Shown: positions 1 through 8,150, numbered from the stretch's first letter. The stretch is 50,911 nt of DNA from Candidatus Heimdallarchaeota archaeon (GCA_023270155.1 JAGLTB010000076.1:1-50911), one strand, 5' to 3'. Translations and numbers: made by a program. The notes: generated from the sequence alone by a model not told the origin.

Positions 1-525
1 TGGTTCTTCAACTGCTGGTTCTTCAGCTTCTAGTTCTTCAAATTCATCAAATAGATCTTCTTCCTCTGGGAGATCATAATCTTCAAGTGTTTCTTCTAAC
101 TCTTCCTCTTCATCATATATCCCCTCAGTCAACTCTTCTTCAGTAAGCTCTTTCTTTGTACGTCTCTGAATTATTTCTCTACGTTTTTTGTCTCTTAAAT
201 GTAAAGAAGTAATTACAACATTACTTGGATGAACAGGAAAACTAACGATGGTACCATCAGCTTTCTCTTTACTATGCCCTTCAATGTGAATTGAATATTG
301 TTGAGGTAAAACTCTAATTACCTTTCCCTTGATTTCTTCATCGCCTGATTTGTTTTTGAAAACTGTAACTTTATCATCCTTATGAATTGGAAGACGACGA
401 ATACCATATTTCTCTTTAAGTGCGTCTGAGAGTAGTGCTGTCATCATTCTGTTTCGAATGTGATAAGGAGCTTTGAAGTATCTTTTACGTTGTTTTCGTG
501 GTTGTTTTGTTTTTATTGTTGTCAT
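1..525 (-). CDS. rpl24: 50S ribosomal protein uL24 (L24), C-terminus cut by window edge
   Basis: Large-subunit r-protein uL24, an assembly-initiating 23S rRNA binder. I read 175 codons from an ATG at 525 to the window edge. Residues 1-120 match archaeal L24: a basic N-terminus (KQPRKQRKRYFKAP), then a KOW-type core (IHKDDKVTVFKNKSGDEEIKGKV). From about residue 125 the chain becomes an acidic tail of nearly pure Glu/Asp with Leu/Tyr. Archaeal L24 usually ends near residue 120, so this is an extension, still open at the edge. The start is supported by GGAG 8 nt upstream, overlapping the rpl14 stop (TAG at 537-539). An ATG at 531 is also in frame but too close to that SD. Last visible gene of the rpl22-to-rpl24 operon. 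Confidence 0.93.
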   Translation of the reverse strand, partial: MTTIKTKQPRKQRKRYFKAPYHIRNRMMTALLSDALKEKYGIRRLPIHKDDKVTVFKNKSGDEEIKGKVIRVLPQQYSIHIEGHSKEKADGTIVSFPVHPSNVVITSLHLRDKKRREIIQRRTKKELTEEELTEGIYDEEEELEETLEDYDLPEEEDLFDEFEELEAEEPAVEEP

Positions 526-536
526 TTTCATCACTC

Positions 537-953
537 CTAAACTATAATAGATGCTTGATGAGCAATCCTTGGCCACTTTTCAGCTGCTTCTTTGGCAATG
601 GGTCCTCTAATTTCACTTCCAAGAGGATCACCTACTTCGTTTGTTAACACAACGGCATTCTCTTCAAATTGAATCCAATCTCCAGAACGACGACGGAATC
701 CTAGTTTTTGTCTTACAACAACCGCTGAGAAAATTTGCTTTCTTCTTTGTGGAGTTCCTTGTTTTACAGATACAATAACCATATCTGATACAGAGGCACG
801 GGGGATACGATTGAGTCTTCCTCTATAGCCTTTTACTGCAATTATTTGCACTATTCTTGCTCCTGAGTTATCTGCACATTGAATTCTGGAGCCCACCATT
901 AGTCCTTTTGTTATATGAACTTGAGTTCGTCCAACTGTTTTTCTTTTCGCCAT
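537..953 (-). CDS. rpl14: 50S ribosomal protein uL14
   Basis: uL14, a small beta-barrel protein of the 50S subunit at the subunit interface. The 138-residue product matches archaeal L14 over its whole length: an N-terminal AKRK, then the family segment CADNSGARIVQIIAVKGYRG, then basic RQKLGFRRRSG and C-terminal GSEIRGPIAKE. Length is close to the archaeal norm of about 132. It follows rps17 by 9 nt and its stop codon overlaps the SD of rpl24, so the three are co-transcribed and probably translationally linked. Confidence 0.97.
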   Translation of the reverse strand: MAKRKTVGRTQVHITKGLMVGSRIQCADNSGARIVQIIAVKGYRGRLNRIPRASVSDMVIVSVKQGTPQRRKQIFSAVVVRQKLGFRRRSGDWIQFEENAVVLTNEVGDPLGSEIRGPIAKEAAEKWPRIAHQASIIV

Positions 954-962
954 AATACCACC

Positions 963-1295
963 TTAATTCAACTTTTGAACAACTACGAAACTAACTGTTT
1001 TTGCTAATGGACGACATTCTGCTGCTAAAACCATATCTCCTTCTTTTACGTTGAGACATGGTGGGTTATGAGCAGAAATTTTCCCGTGAGCTCTTTCATA
1101 TCGTCTATATTTCTTTATGTATTTCAAGAAATCTCGTCGAATAACCACAGTTCTCCTCATTTTATCTGAAATCACTTTACCTTGGAAAACTCTTCCCCTA
1201 ACAGAAAGTTTACCATGAAAAGGACAACGAAGATCTTCGCATTCAGTTGCAGGTGGTTCTACACCTGGAAGTCCTATATTCTTTACTTTAGACAT
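963..1295 (-). CDS. rps17: 30S ribosomal protein uS17
   Basis: uS17, a primary 16S rRNA binder with an OB fold. The 110-residue product has the archaeal features: CEDLRCPFHGKLSVRGRVFQG, then VIRRDFLKYIKKYRRYERAH and KVEGD-like NVKEGDMVLAAECRPLAKTVSF. I place the start at ATG 1295 (MSKVKNIGLPG), with the SD GAGGTGG (1304-1310) 8 nt upstream. A longer frame opens at 1331, but it would add 12 atypical residues and swallow that SD. An unusual 240-base leader with two hairpins separates it from rnp1. Confidence 0.95.
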   Translation of the reverse strand: MSKVKNIGLPGVEPPATECEDLRCPFHGKLSVRGRVFQGKVISDKMRRTVVIRRDFLKYIKKYRRYERAHGKISAHNPPCLNVKEGDMVLAAECRPLAKTVSFVVVQKLN

Positions 1296-1335
1296 TCTTT
1301 TTTCCACCTCGGTACAGCGTCTTATACCCATGTTC

Positions 1336-1391
1336 GCTCTTTATTATTCAAAAGTAAAGAGCTAACAATTTCGGCTCCAATTTTCTTGGAG
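1336..1391 (-). promoter_or_regulatory. Two tandem hairpins in the leader upstream of rps17
   Basis: Seen in sequence, read on the minus strand. First comes CTCCAA-GAAAA-TTGGAG (1375-1391), a perfect 6-bp stem with a 5-nt loop. After 12 nt comes GCTCTTTA-N11-TAAAGAGC (1336-1362), a perfect 8-bp stem. They lie 41 to 96 nt upstream of the rps17 start in the only sizeable gap of this operon. No U-tract follows, so a plain terminator is unlikely. They could be an r-protein autoregulatory leader, an RNA-processing signal, or part of an internal promoter; this is inference. Confidence 0.5.
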
Positions 1392-1534
1392 TAAGACGTC
1401 AATTACCTCAAATCCCATTTTTATTCTAATAGGATTTACTTTTGACAATCATTTCCCCTCTCCTATCTTTTTAATCCTTTTCATTGTTAAGAAAAATCTC
1501 TTTCGCAAAATAAAATTCGTGAAATTACTCCCTA

Positions 1535-1843
1535 TCACCAATTTGGGATTTTTCTTTTAATTCTTGCTTCTGGTTTTCCTAACAAAATTTTACCATCTAC
1601 TAAATATTTTAAGCCATTTTTCAGTTCTATTTCAAAAAACTGATTTTTCTTTGGAATCCAGATTGTTTTTTTCTCTGTTTCTAATTTTATCATTTGAGCT
1701 GTTTCTTCTAAAATCAACCCCCCAATTCCCTCTAATTCTTTAGATGAGCTTTCTTTTATGGTTAGCTTCACGCCACATAATGTGGTAGCTAGTTGAGACC
1801 AAACTTCTGATATCCTATCTTTTTTTCTAGTCCTAAGATTCAT
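1535..1843 (-). CDS. rnp1: Ribonuclease P protein component 1 (Rpp29/Pop4)
   Basis: Protein subunit of archaeal RNase P, which with the catalytic RNA trims tRNA 5' leaders. The 102-residue product has the Rpp29 Sm-like barrel, with the signature GIGGLILEETAQMIKLET at about residues 39-56 and the basic C-terminal GKPEARIKRK. Length is normal. The ATG directly follows the TAG of rpl29, and the position after rpl29 is the classic archaeal one. It ends in TGA immediately followed by in-frame TAG. No yciH/SUI1 gene is present beside it, although many archaea have one here. Confidence 0.93.
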   Translation of the reverse strand: MNLRTRKKDRISEVWSQLATTLCGVKLTIKESSSKELEGIGGLILEETAQMIKLETEKKTIWIPKKNQFFEIELKNGLKYLVDGKILLGKPEARIKRKIPNW

Positions 1844-2047
1844 CTATTTTTCATCTAATTCAGTCATAATGGTTAAAATACGTGCTATTGCTTTTTTATA
1901 ATCGCTAATTTGTCCTGGATTTTCAATTGATCCTCCAGAAGACAATTCTGAACGAATTGTGAATAATTTCTTTTTGAATTCATCTAATTTTCTTACTCTT
2001 TGCTCTTTAGTTAGTTTCCTGATTTCGCTTGTTCGAATAAGTGCCAC
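1844..2047 (-). CDS. rpl29: 50S ribosomal protein uL29
   Basis: uL29, a small helical-hairpin protein near the peptide exit tunnel that contributes to the SRP and nascent-chain docking site. The 67-residue product begins MALIRTSEIRKLT and carries the typical LDEFKKKLFTIRSELSSGGSIENPGQI stretch and IARILTIMTE helix. Length is typical. It lies 11 nt downstream of rps3 and abuts rnp1 with no spacer. Confidence 0.95.
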   Translation of the reverse strand: MALIRTSEIRKLTKEQRVRKLDEFKKKLFTIRSELSSGGSIENPGQISDYKKAIARILTIMTELDEK

Positions 2048-2058
2048 TCATATCACCT

Positions 2059-3105
2059 TTATTCTTTTTTTTCTTTCTTCTTAGTTGCTTTCTTTGGCTT
2101 AGCTTCTTCTTTCTTCTTAGTTGCTTTCTTTGGCTTAGCTTCTTCTTTCTTCTTAGTTGCTTTCTTTGGCTTAGCTTCTTCTTCTTTCTTGGTAACCTTC
2201 TTTGGCTTAGCTTCTTCTTCTTTCTTGGTAACCTTCTTTGGCTTAGCTTCTTCTTCTTTCTTAGTTGCTTTCTTTGGCTTAGCTTCTTCTTTCTTGGTAA
2301 CCTTCTTTGGCTTAGATACTTTATCTACTTCGTCGAGTTCTGCAAATTCATCTTTTGGTTTCTTCTCTTTTTTGGTCGCTTTGATTTCTTCTTCGATCTC
2401 TGGGTACTCTTCAAGTTCTTCAAAAACATCTTCAATAGCTTCTTCACTAATTTCTTCAATTATTTCTGGCTCTTCCCCTTCAGTAACTACAATCATTGAT
2501 GTTGAAGTAGGTTCGGCAGTTATTTCTATATCGTCAGGAAGCAATGCTTCTCCTTGCATTATGTGAACTTGAACTCCAATTAATCCTCTTCTAATTAGTG
2601 CCTGGGCTTTTCCAACATCAACAAATCGCTCAGCGGGATCACCAGCCTTAGCAACAAATCCAGCTCTGAATGTTTCTACTCTTGCCCTTTGGCTTGTTAT
2701 TTTACCACTAATTTTAATTTCTACTCCTTTAGCTCCAGATGAAAGAATTCTTCTTATTATACCATGTGCACTTCTTCTGAAATGCCTTCCTCTTTCCAAT
2801 GAGGAAGCTAAACGGAATGCCATAATTCTGGGGTCTATCTCTGGATTATCAACTTCAGTAACTTCAATTTGTGGATTATCAAGATCAAAATCTTCTCTAA
2901 GTCTTTCGGTAATTCTATGTATATTTCTTCCTCTTCCCCCAATTGCTAATCCCACTCTCCCTACTTTTAAAATAACTCTATCCCCAAGAGGAGTTCTTCT
3001 TAACTCAACTCCCCCATATTCTGCGTTTTTTAATTCATTTGCTAGATATTCATCGATAGCATTTCTTTGATATTTTTTTAATAGATAATCTTTAGTTGTT
3101 GGCAT
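2059..3105 (-). CDS. rps3: 30S ribosomal protein uS3 with long acidic plus lysine-rich repeat tail
   Basis: uS3 of the small-subunit head at the mRNA entry. Residues 1-198 are a normal archaeal S3: a type II KH domain with LAIGGRGRNIHRITERL (about 53-69), then the S3 C-terminal domain with SGKITSQRARVETFRAGFVAKAGDPAERFV. Residues 209-262 form an acidic linker rich in Glu and Ile. Residues 264-348 are seven copies of an about 12-residue unit, AKPKK(A/V)TKKEEE or close variants. Archaeal S3 is usually 200-260 residues, so the tail is long. The tail resembles eukaryotic lysine-rich r-protein tails or histone H1 tails in composition only. Its role is unknown; extra rRNA or mRNA contacts are a guess. 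Confidence 0.96.
   Translation of the reverse strand: MPTTKDYLLKKYQRNAIDEYLANELKNAEYGGVELRRTPLGDRVILKVGRVGLAIGGRGRNIHRITERLREDFDLDNPQIEVTEVDNPEIDPRIMAFRLASSLERGRHFRRSAHGIIRRILSSGAKGVEIKISGKITSQRARVETFRAGFVAKAGDPAERFVDVGKAQALIRRGLIGVQVHIMQGEALLPDDIEITAEPTSTSMIVVTEGEEPEIIEEISEEAIEDVFEELEEYPEIEEEIKATKKEKKPKDEFAELDEVDKVSKPKKVTKKEEAKPKKATKKEEEAKPKKVTKKEEEAKPKKVTKKEEEAKPKKATKKKEEAKPKKATKKKEEAKPKKATKKKEKKE
2062..2316 (-). repeat. Tandem 36-bp coding repeat in the rps3 tail
   Basis: About seven imperfect direct copies of a 33-39 bp unit encode the AKPKK(A/V)TKK(E/K)EE motif. Copies alternate between two versions, Ala-codon (GTTGC on the plus strand) and Val-codon (GGTAAC), and some differ by one GAA codon. 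This is the pattern expected from slippage or unequal recombination, so copy number may vary between strains. Its low complexity also produces a long meaningless open frame on the opposite strand. Confidence 0.9.
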
Positions 3106-3115
3106 TCATTACACC

Positions 3116-3634
3116 TTAGCTTTCTGCTACTTCAGCTATTAATTCAATATGTACAAATTCTCTAACTTTAGGAGAAGATCTTCCTTGTGCTCTATAAAAA
3201 ATTGCTTTCTGTTTAGTACCTTGAAGAGTTGATGCATGAATAATTCTACACCTATCAAGTTGCAATTGATTATTTTCCGCATTGTTCTCAAGATTCCTAA
3301 TAACCTTCAAAATTTCTTTAGCTGCTTTCTCTGGATATCGTCCTCCAGTCCACCCAACTACATTACTTTTGTGACCCACATTTCTTTTGAAGCGTCTGTA
3401 TGGTACAGCAACCTTTTTTTCAATTACTGCTTCAAGGAACTCTATGGATTGATGGATAGTCATACCTTTTATCGCTCTACATATTTCTCTTGAAGCTTTT
3501 CTACTAATTCCTATATCTCTAGCAGAAGCTTTCGCTGATCTATCTGGATCGGTTTGGATTGAATATCTATAGGTTGGCAATCTTAATTCTCCTATATCTT
3601 TTGTTTTATTAACTACATTAGCGGGTAAGAGCAC
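3116..3634 (-). CDS. rpl22: 50S ribosomal protein uL22
   Basis: uL22 lines the peptide exit tunnel. The product matches archaeal L22: TYRYSIQTDPDRSAKASARD, ISRKASREICRAIKGM, a loop with VGHKSNVVGWTGGRYPEKAA, and C-terminal RAQGRSSPKVREFVHIELI. The 172-residue form starts at GTG 3634. A TTG at 3580 (residue 19), with GGAG 8 nt upstream and next to the family's usual N-terminus, is an equally good start and would give 154 residues. It is the first gene of this transcription unit. The usual upstream partners rps19, rpl2 and rpl23 are absent; valS lies upstream instead. Confidence 0.93.
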   Translation of the reverse strand: MLLPANVVNKTKDIGELRLPTYRYSIQTDPDRSAKASARDIGISRKASREICRAIKGMTIHQSIEFLEAVIEKKVAVPYRRFKRNVGHKSNVVGWTGGRYPEKAAKEILKVIRNLENNAENNQLQLDRCRIIHASTLQGTKQKAIFYRAQGRSSPKVREFVHIELIAEVAES

Positions 3635-3797
3635 AATTTTTAAGGTTTATTAACGCTTACAATTTGTTATCTTAATACGCCCAATTAACTCTTCGTCAAA
3701 TTCTTCATTTAAAATGGTTTTCTTTATTGAGCTAATGTGTGAAAAAGAAGAAAAGAAAATCATGATTAAAAAAATAGAAAAATCAATTGAATAAGTG

Positions 3798-6275
3798 CTA
3801 CAAGTCAATGATAAGCTCCATACCATCAGCTAAAGCTATACTTTCAATAGTCACCATCTTGTCCTTCTTATCCACGATTTGTCCTATTTTATGCATAGAG
3901 ATTAAATCATTTGAAAGAGGAGTCAGACTTTCTGGGATTATAACTCGCTTTATTGATGCGGAAAGAGCTAATTTCTTGCTCTTCTTAAATTTCCAAATTG
4001 CGGAATTAATTTCCAGGATTTGTGATGTTAACTCCCGGTACTTTTCTTGATCGATTATTTCCTTAGGTTTTGGAAAAGATTCCGAATGAACAGTTCGTCC
4101 ATATAAATCTCTATAAATTAAATCTGTAACAAATGGGATAATTGGAGCAAGAGCTTTTGTCAATTCTCTTGTTATTTTATGAAGAGAAAACCAAGCAGCT
4201 TTTTGTTGTTTGTCTGTAAAAGTGTTATCTCTATTATATGCTCTTCCCTTAACCAGCTCAACATAGTGAGATGCGAAGGTCTCCCAAGCGAAGTTTCGTA
4301 AAATCTTACTAGGTATCTGGAAATCGAATATATCATAACCTTTTATCGATTCTTGAATCACATATGCAAGTTCTGATAGAACCCATTCATCAGCAGGTTG
4401 TAAATCTATCTCTGATTCATCATTGATTATTGGAAATCTACTAACAAACTTCGCAATGTTGAATATCTTATTTATAAACTTTGAAACACCTTGTAATCTC
4501 TGTTCATTAAAGCGGATATCGGATCCATGACTTGCTTCTGAAGCACCATAAAACCTTACTGCATCTCCACCGTACTTATCAATCATTGCTTCAGGCATAA
4601 CAGCTGTTCCTTTGCTTTTAGAGAATTTTTCCCCTTTACTATCTACAACATGACCTGAAATCCATGCATGATTGAACGCTGGTTTGTCGTAAAGCTGAAA
4701 TCCTCTCAGCATAGTATAGTGTAACCAAGTTCGTACTATATCTTTGCCTTGTGGCCTCATATCACAAATGTATGATCGGTTATTCAAATGTTTAAATAAA
4801 TCATCATCTCTCTTATTATGGGGATGGGATGTGATATAAATCTCACTTATGGATGAATCCATCCAAGTATCAAAGGTTCTAGTATCTCCTTCGAATCCTT
4901 CTGAAGCACCACACTTCTCACAACTTTCAAAAGGAGGATCATCCTTCCAAGGTTGATAATATGGTCCAGACTCGGGTAAACATGGATGATTACATTTTTT
5001 ACAATACCAAATTGGAACTTCGGTACCATAATAACGACGTCTGCTAATTGGCCAATCAATGGTTATTGAATTTAACCAGTCTACCCATACTTGCTTCATG
5101 TAAGTTGGGAAAAAAGTCATAATGTCTGAATATTCTTTTAATTTTGGAACAAATTCCACCTGTTTTAAGTAATATTCTGGCATTGCAAGAAATTCTACAT
5201 CAAAAGAACAACGAGAACAAATAGGAAAGTTGTGAGGGACGTCTTTTTTTTCTTTGATAAAACCTTGACCTTCTAAATCCTTTGCAATTTGCTTTTTAGC
5301 TTCCTTTACTTTCAATCCCGCATATTGTGGAACAGCATCAGTTATTTTCCCATCCATATCGATTATTGTTTTGGGATTCAATTGTAATTCTCTTAGTATC
5401 TGAACATCACCTGAATCACCATACGCACAAACCATCATTATTCCGGTTCCATATTCCATTTTTGCATAGTGGTGAGTCATTATTGGGACTTCGTCTTGAA
5501 ACATTGGGGATATAGCTGTTTTACCATCTAAGTGAGGGTACCTTTCATCCTTAGGGTTAAAAATTACAACCCCAATGGCAGGAATCAACTCAGGACGAGA
5601 GGTAGAAATGATTAATTCTTCACCTGTCTCCTTAACCTTGAATTTTATATCATAAAGAAGATGAGAGCCTGATTTATGATCAATTTCATTGTCTGCTATT
5701 GTCGTTTTACACCTAGTACAATAGTTATTAGGTCTATTATCTTCATAAATAAGGTCATCTTTGTAAAGCTGAATGAACGTTGATTGAGTTAATGCCCTAT
5801 ATTGTTCGTGATCTGTTTTGTACACTTCTTCCCATTCAAATGAATTATTACTGAAACCAAGTATTCTACAAACGTGTAAAATTTGATCCCCCACACGGTC
5901 TAGAATATCTTTGCACATTTTAAGAAATTTTTCTCTAGGTACATCGTGCATTGATACTTTGAATTCTTTTTCTGCTTGAACTTCAATAGGCAGTCCATTT
6001 CTATCTAAACACATGGGAAATAAAACTTCATGTCCTCTCATTCTCATATATCTAGCAATCATATCAATACCGCTATAATGGACTGCTCCACCCATATGCC
6101 AAGGAGCATTCGCATAAGGTGGAGGAGTGTCTATAGAATAGATTGTTTTACCAGAATTTTTATCGAAAGCAAACAACTTCTCTTTTTGCCATTTCTTAAA
6201 TAATTCAATATCCTGAATTTTTGGATCGTAAGTTCTTTCTTTCAATTGGGGAATGAATTCATTCAATGCCGTCAC
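3798..6275 (-). CDS. valS: Valyl-tRNA synthetase, crenarchaeal PWHxG type
   Basis: Class Ia synthetase charging tRNA-Val. The 825-residue product has an N-terminal catalytic fold with PPPYANAPWHMGGAVHYS (residues 51-68), the subgroup signature DRNGLPIEVQAEKEF, a CP1 editing domain with ISTSRPELIPA, zinc-type pairs CTRC and CSRC plus CKKC and CEKC, ISRRRYYGTEVPIWYC, TFDTWMDSSIS, and KFSKS at 550-554. From memory, crenarchaeal ValRS has PWHIGAAAHYS and DRNGLPVE at these places, so HMGG in place of HIGH belongs to that type. Start: GTG 6275, about 26-30 nt from a TATA-like TTTTTAAAG, so leaderless. TTG 6266 with GGTGA 5 nt upstream is an alternative. Isoleucyl specificity is unlikely because GWDTHGLP is absent. 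Confidence 0.88.
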   Translation of the reverse strand: MTALNEFIPQLKERTYDPKIQDIELFKKWQKEKLFAFDKNSGKTIYSIDTPPPYANAPWHMGGAVHYSGIDMIARYMRMRGHEVLFPMCLDRNGLPIEVQAEKEFKVSMHDVPREKFLKMCKDILDRVGDQILHVCRILGFSNNSFEWEEVYKTDHEQYRALTQSTFIQLYKDDLIYEDNRPNNYCTRCKTTIADNEIDHKSGSHLLYDIKFKVKETGEELIISTSRPELIPAIGVVIFNPKDERYPHLDGKTAISPMFQDEVPIMTHHYAKMEYGTGIMMVCAYGDSGDVQILRELQLNPKTIIDMDGKITDAVPQYAGLKVKEAKKQIAKDLEGQGFIKEKKDVPHNFPICSRCSFDVEFLAMPEYYLKQVEFVPKLKEYSDIMTFFPTYMKQVWVDWLNSITIDWPISRRRYYGTEVPIWYCKKCNHPCLPESGPYYQPWKDDPPFESCEKCGASEGFEGDTRTFDTWMDSSISEIYITSHPHNKRDDDLFKHLNNRSYICDMRPQGKDIVRTWLHYTMLRGFQLYDKPAFNHAWISGHVVDSKGEKFSKSKGTAVMPEAMIDKYGGDAVRFYGASEASHGSDIRFNEQRLQGVSKFINKIFNIAKFVSRFPIINDESEIDLQPADEWVLSELAYVIQESIKGYDIFDFQIPSKILRNFAWETFASHYVELVKGRAYNRDNTFTDKQQKAAWFSLHKITRELTKALAPIIPFVTDLIYRDLYGRTVHSESFPKPKEIIDQEKYRELTSQILEINSAIWKFKKSKKLALSASIKRVIIPESLTPLSNDLISMHKIGQIVDKKDKMVTIESIALADGMELIIDL

Positions 6276-6300
6276 CTACACTACCTTTCTTTTGTCTTTG

Positions 6301-6309
6301 CTTTAAAAA
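6301..6309 (-). promoter_or_regulatory. TATA box of valS
   Basis: Read on the minus strand the box is TTTTTAAAG, centred about 30 nt upstream of the valS GTG. This spacing suggests a transcript starting at or just before the start codon. An inverted repeat begins at its upstream edge. Confidence 0.5.
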
Positions 6310-6330
6310 TTGAGTGATAACACACTCAAT
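6309..6330. promoter_or_regulatory. Perfect 8-bp inverted repeat at the valS promoter
   Basis: ATTGAGTG-ATAACA-CACTCAAT is a perfect palindrome with a 6-nt centre. It sits immediately upstream of the TATA-like box of valS, where the TFB recognition element would be. An operator for a dimeric regulator that blocks or helps TFB is the natural reading. It lies upstream of the expected transcription start, so an RNA leader hairpin is less likely. Confidence 0.5.
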
Positions 6331-6478
6331 AAAGCTCTTTTTTGTTATATAACCAACTAATGAAATAGCTTTATTAAAAAATCGACAACTTTTCTTAACT
6401 TGAAGGAAGTATGTGAATATTATGACACAGTAAAAACTAATCCAAATAAAGTAGAAGAGACCTAAAATGCTGATGAAA

Positions 6479-7996
6479 TTAAATTGTTTTTAACTCAGGT
6501 TCTAGTGTTGGTTGAACATCGGATCTATCTTCTTTTCCTCTAAAGTAGGAAATTACTGCTGTTATGGTGAGTATTATTGCAAACACACCAAACATCCATT
6601 GCATTGCGGGTACATAATTAATTGGATCTTCAGCTGGTAGACTATTAGTTTTTGATAGTAAGTTACCTGATAATGTAAATACTAGAGTAGAAAGAGCTAT
6701 TCCTAGATTTATACCGATGCTTGTGGTTAATCCATGTAGACTGCTAGCAACCCCTAACTTTTCTTTAGGAGCAGCTGACATTATTGAATTGGCATTCGGT
6801 GACATGAATAAACCAATACTCAAACCAATTGTAAATGCAGTAACAACGTAAAACCAGATTGGAGTTTGAATATCTAAGAATATAGCTAATAACAATAGTA
6901 GCACAGCAACACCTCCTGCTGCCACCGTACATAAGATACGAGCATCGATAGTATTCGATAATTTTCCAGCGAATGCTGCCATTATAGCCATACCAACAGG
7001 TAATCCTGCAATTATAAGTCCAACCTGTAAGATGTCTTCTACAATCCCCATTTCTTGTAAATAAAGATTAATGTGATAGATAATAACAATATATCCCTGA
7101 TGCTTCATTACTGCCGTAAACAAACCTATTGATATCTTCTTATTTTTCAACATACTTAAGTCAACAATCGGATTCTGAGCTTTCTTTTCCCAAAAGACAA
7201 ATAATGGAAATATGATTATGCTACATAATAAACTGATTCCTGCCCACAATTTTGCACTCTCAATTTCTATGTCTACGAATATAGTGAAACTGAGTATAAG
7301 TGTTGTAAGGAATAAAGAGAGAAGAATAGAACCAACATAATCAGTTTTTTGTTCTCCAGCACATGGAGGTGTTGCAGGAAGAGCAAATTGGACCCATATA
7401 AATCCTATAATTCCAAGAGGTACATTAATTATAAAAATACCTCCCCAATTCAAAAAAGAATCACTAATTACAGCACCCAAAACTGGACCTATAACAACAG
7501 AAATAGAGATTAGTAAATTGTTTATACCAACTGCAGTCCCTCGATTCTTTTTTGTTGTAAAACACGTAATAAGAGCCATTCCATTTGCAATCATTCCAGT
7601 TGCTCCAAATGCTTGAATTGCACGACCAAGAACTAACCACCAAAAAGAATTACTTAGAAATAAACCAGGTCTACTTGCTAAAAAACAGAATAGAGATCCT
7701 AATGCGAATACAGCCATGCCTATTTGAAAAACAAGTTTATTGCTGAATTTATCTCCTAAATCTCCAGCAATTACAGTGAAAGCCATCATTACAAGAAGAT
7801 ATCCTAATATTACCCACTGAACTCTATTTGAAGTAACTTCGTAAAAGCTTTTTATTTTCTCTAAAATAATTACAACAATCGTAGCATCAAGCGTAGACAT
7901 GAAAATTCCAATTCCGATAGCACTAACTAGAATACCTACCTTAACTGTAGGAAGTGACGAATCACCTTCATTTGATAGTGCGTCGGAAGAACTCAA
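6479..7996 (-). CDS. MFS transporter, DHA2 (EmrB/QacA-like, 14-TM) family
   Basis: Proton-coupled multidrug-type exporter of the major facilitator superfamily, in the cytoplasmic membrane. The 505-residue product is hydrophobic throughout. It carries the DHA2 motif D1 (LDATIVVIILEKI, residues 36-48), WVILGYLLVMMAF in TM2, GDLGDKFSNK (motif A), GRAIQAFGATG (motif B) and NWGGIFIINVPLGIIGF (motif C region). Length fits the 14-TM class. The start is TTG 7996; no ATG lies before TM1. It stands alone, divergent from hef with a 154-nt shared control region. Substrate cannot be told. Such transporters are often acquired horizontally, but nothing in composition stands out by eye. Confidence 0.85.
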   Translation of the reverse strand: MSSSDALSNEGDSSLPTVKVGILVSAIGIGIFMSTLDATIVVIILEKIKSFYEVTSNRVQWVILGYLLVMMAFTVIAGDLGDKFSNKLVFQIGMAVFALGSLFCFLASRPGLFLSNSFWWLVLGRAIQAFGATGMIANGMALITCFTTKKNRGTAVGINNLLISISVVIGPVLGAVISDSFLNWGGIFIINVPLGIIGFIWVQFALPATPPCAGEQKTDYVGSILLSLFLTTLILSFTIFVDIEIESAKLWAGISLLCSIIIFPLFVFWEKKAQNPIVDLSMLKNKKISIGLFTAVMKHQGYIVIIYHINLYLQEMGIVEDILQVGLIIAGLPVGMAIMAAFAGKLSNTIDARILCTVAAGGVAVLLLLLAIFLDIQTPIWFYVVTAFTIGLSIGLFMSPNANSIMSAAPKEKLGVASSLHGLTTSIGINLGIALSTLVFTLSGNLLSKTNSLPAEDPINYVPAMQWMFGVFAIILTITAVISYFRGKEDRSDVQPTLEPELKTI

Positions 7997-8099
7997 TTTA
8001 ATAAATCACAATTGTTTCTGATGAAAGTGACATATAAGATTTCCGCATTCAATATACCTAGGAACTCATTGTTTAGCATGATATCTATATCAACAGTTC

Positions 8100-8108
8100 T
8101 TATATAGT
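8100..8108 (+). promoter_or_regulatory. TATA box of hef
   Basis: TTATATAGT, followed about 25 nt later by the expected start region near 8127. This leaves a leader of roughly 20 nt before the ATG at 8151. Confidence 0.5.
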
Positions 8109-8150
8109 AAAAAATCAAACATTGTATGCAATTTGCAATTGTGGTATCAT

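Noticed and set aside
1296-1534. Possible missing yciH/SUI1 gene between rnp1 and rps17
   Set aside because: The gap is too short for a SUI1 protein and I see no frame matching one; it holds the hairpin leader instead.
2062-2316. Regular 36-bp repeats that could suggest a CRISPR array
   Set aside because: The copies are in tandem with no spacers and lie in frame inside rps3.
2041-2499. Long plus-strand open frame of Phe/Leu/Trp repeats
   Set aside because: It is the antisense of the Lys-rich repeats of rps3; low-complexity composition and an established gene on the other strand explain it.
6479-7996. Defence island or mobile element around the MFS transporter
   Set aside because: No transposase, integrase, terminal repeats or toxin-antitoxin genes are visible nearby.
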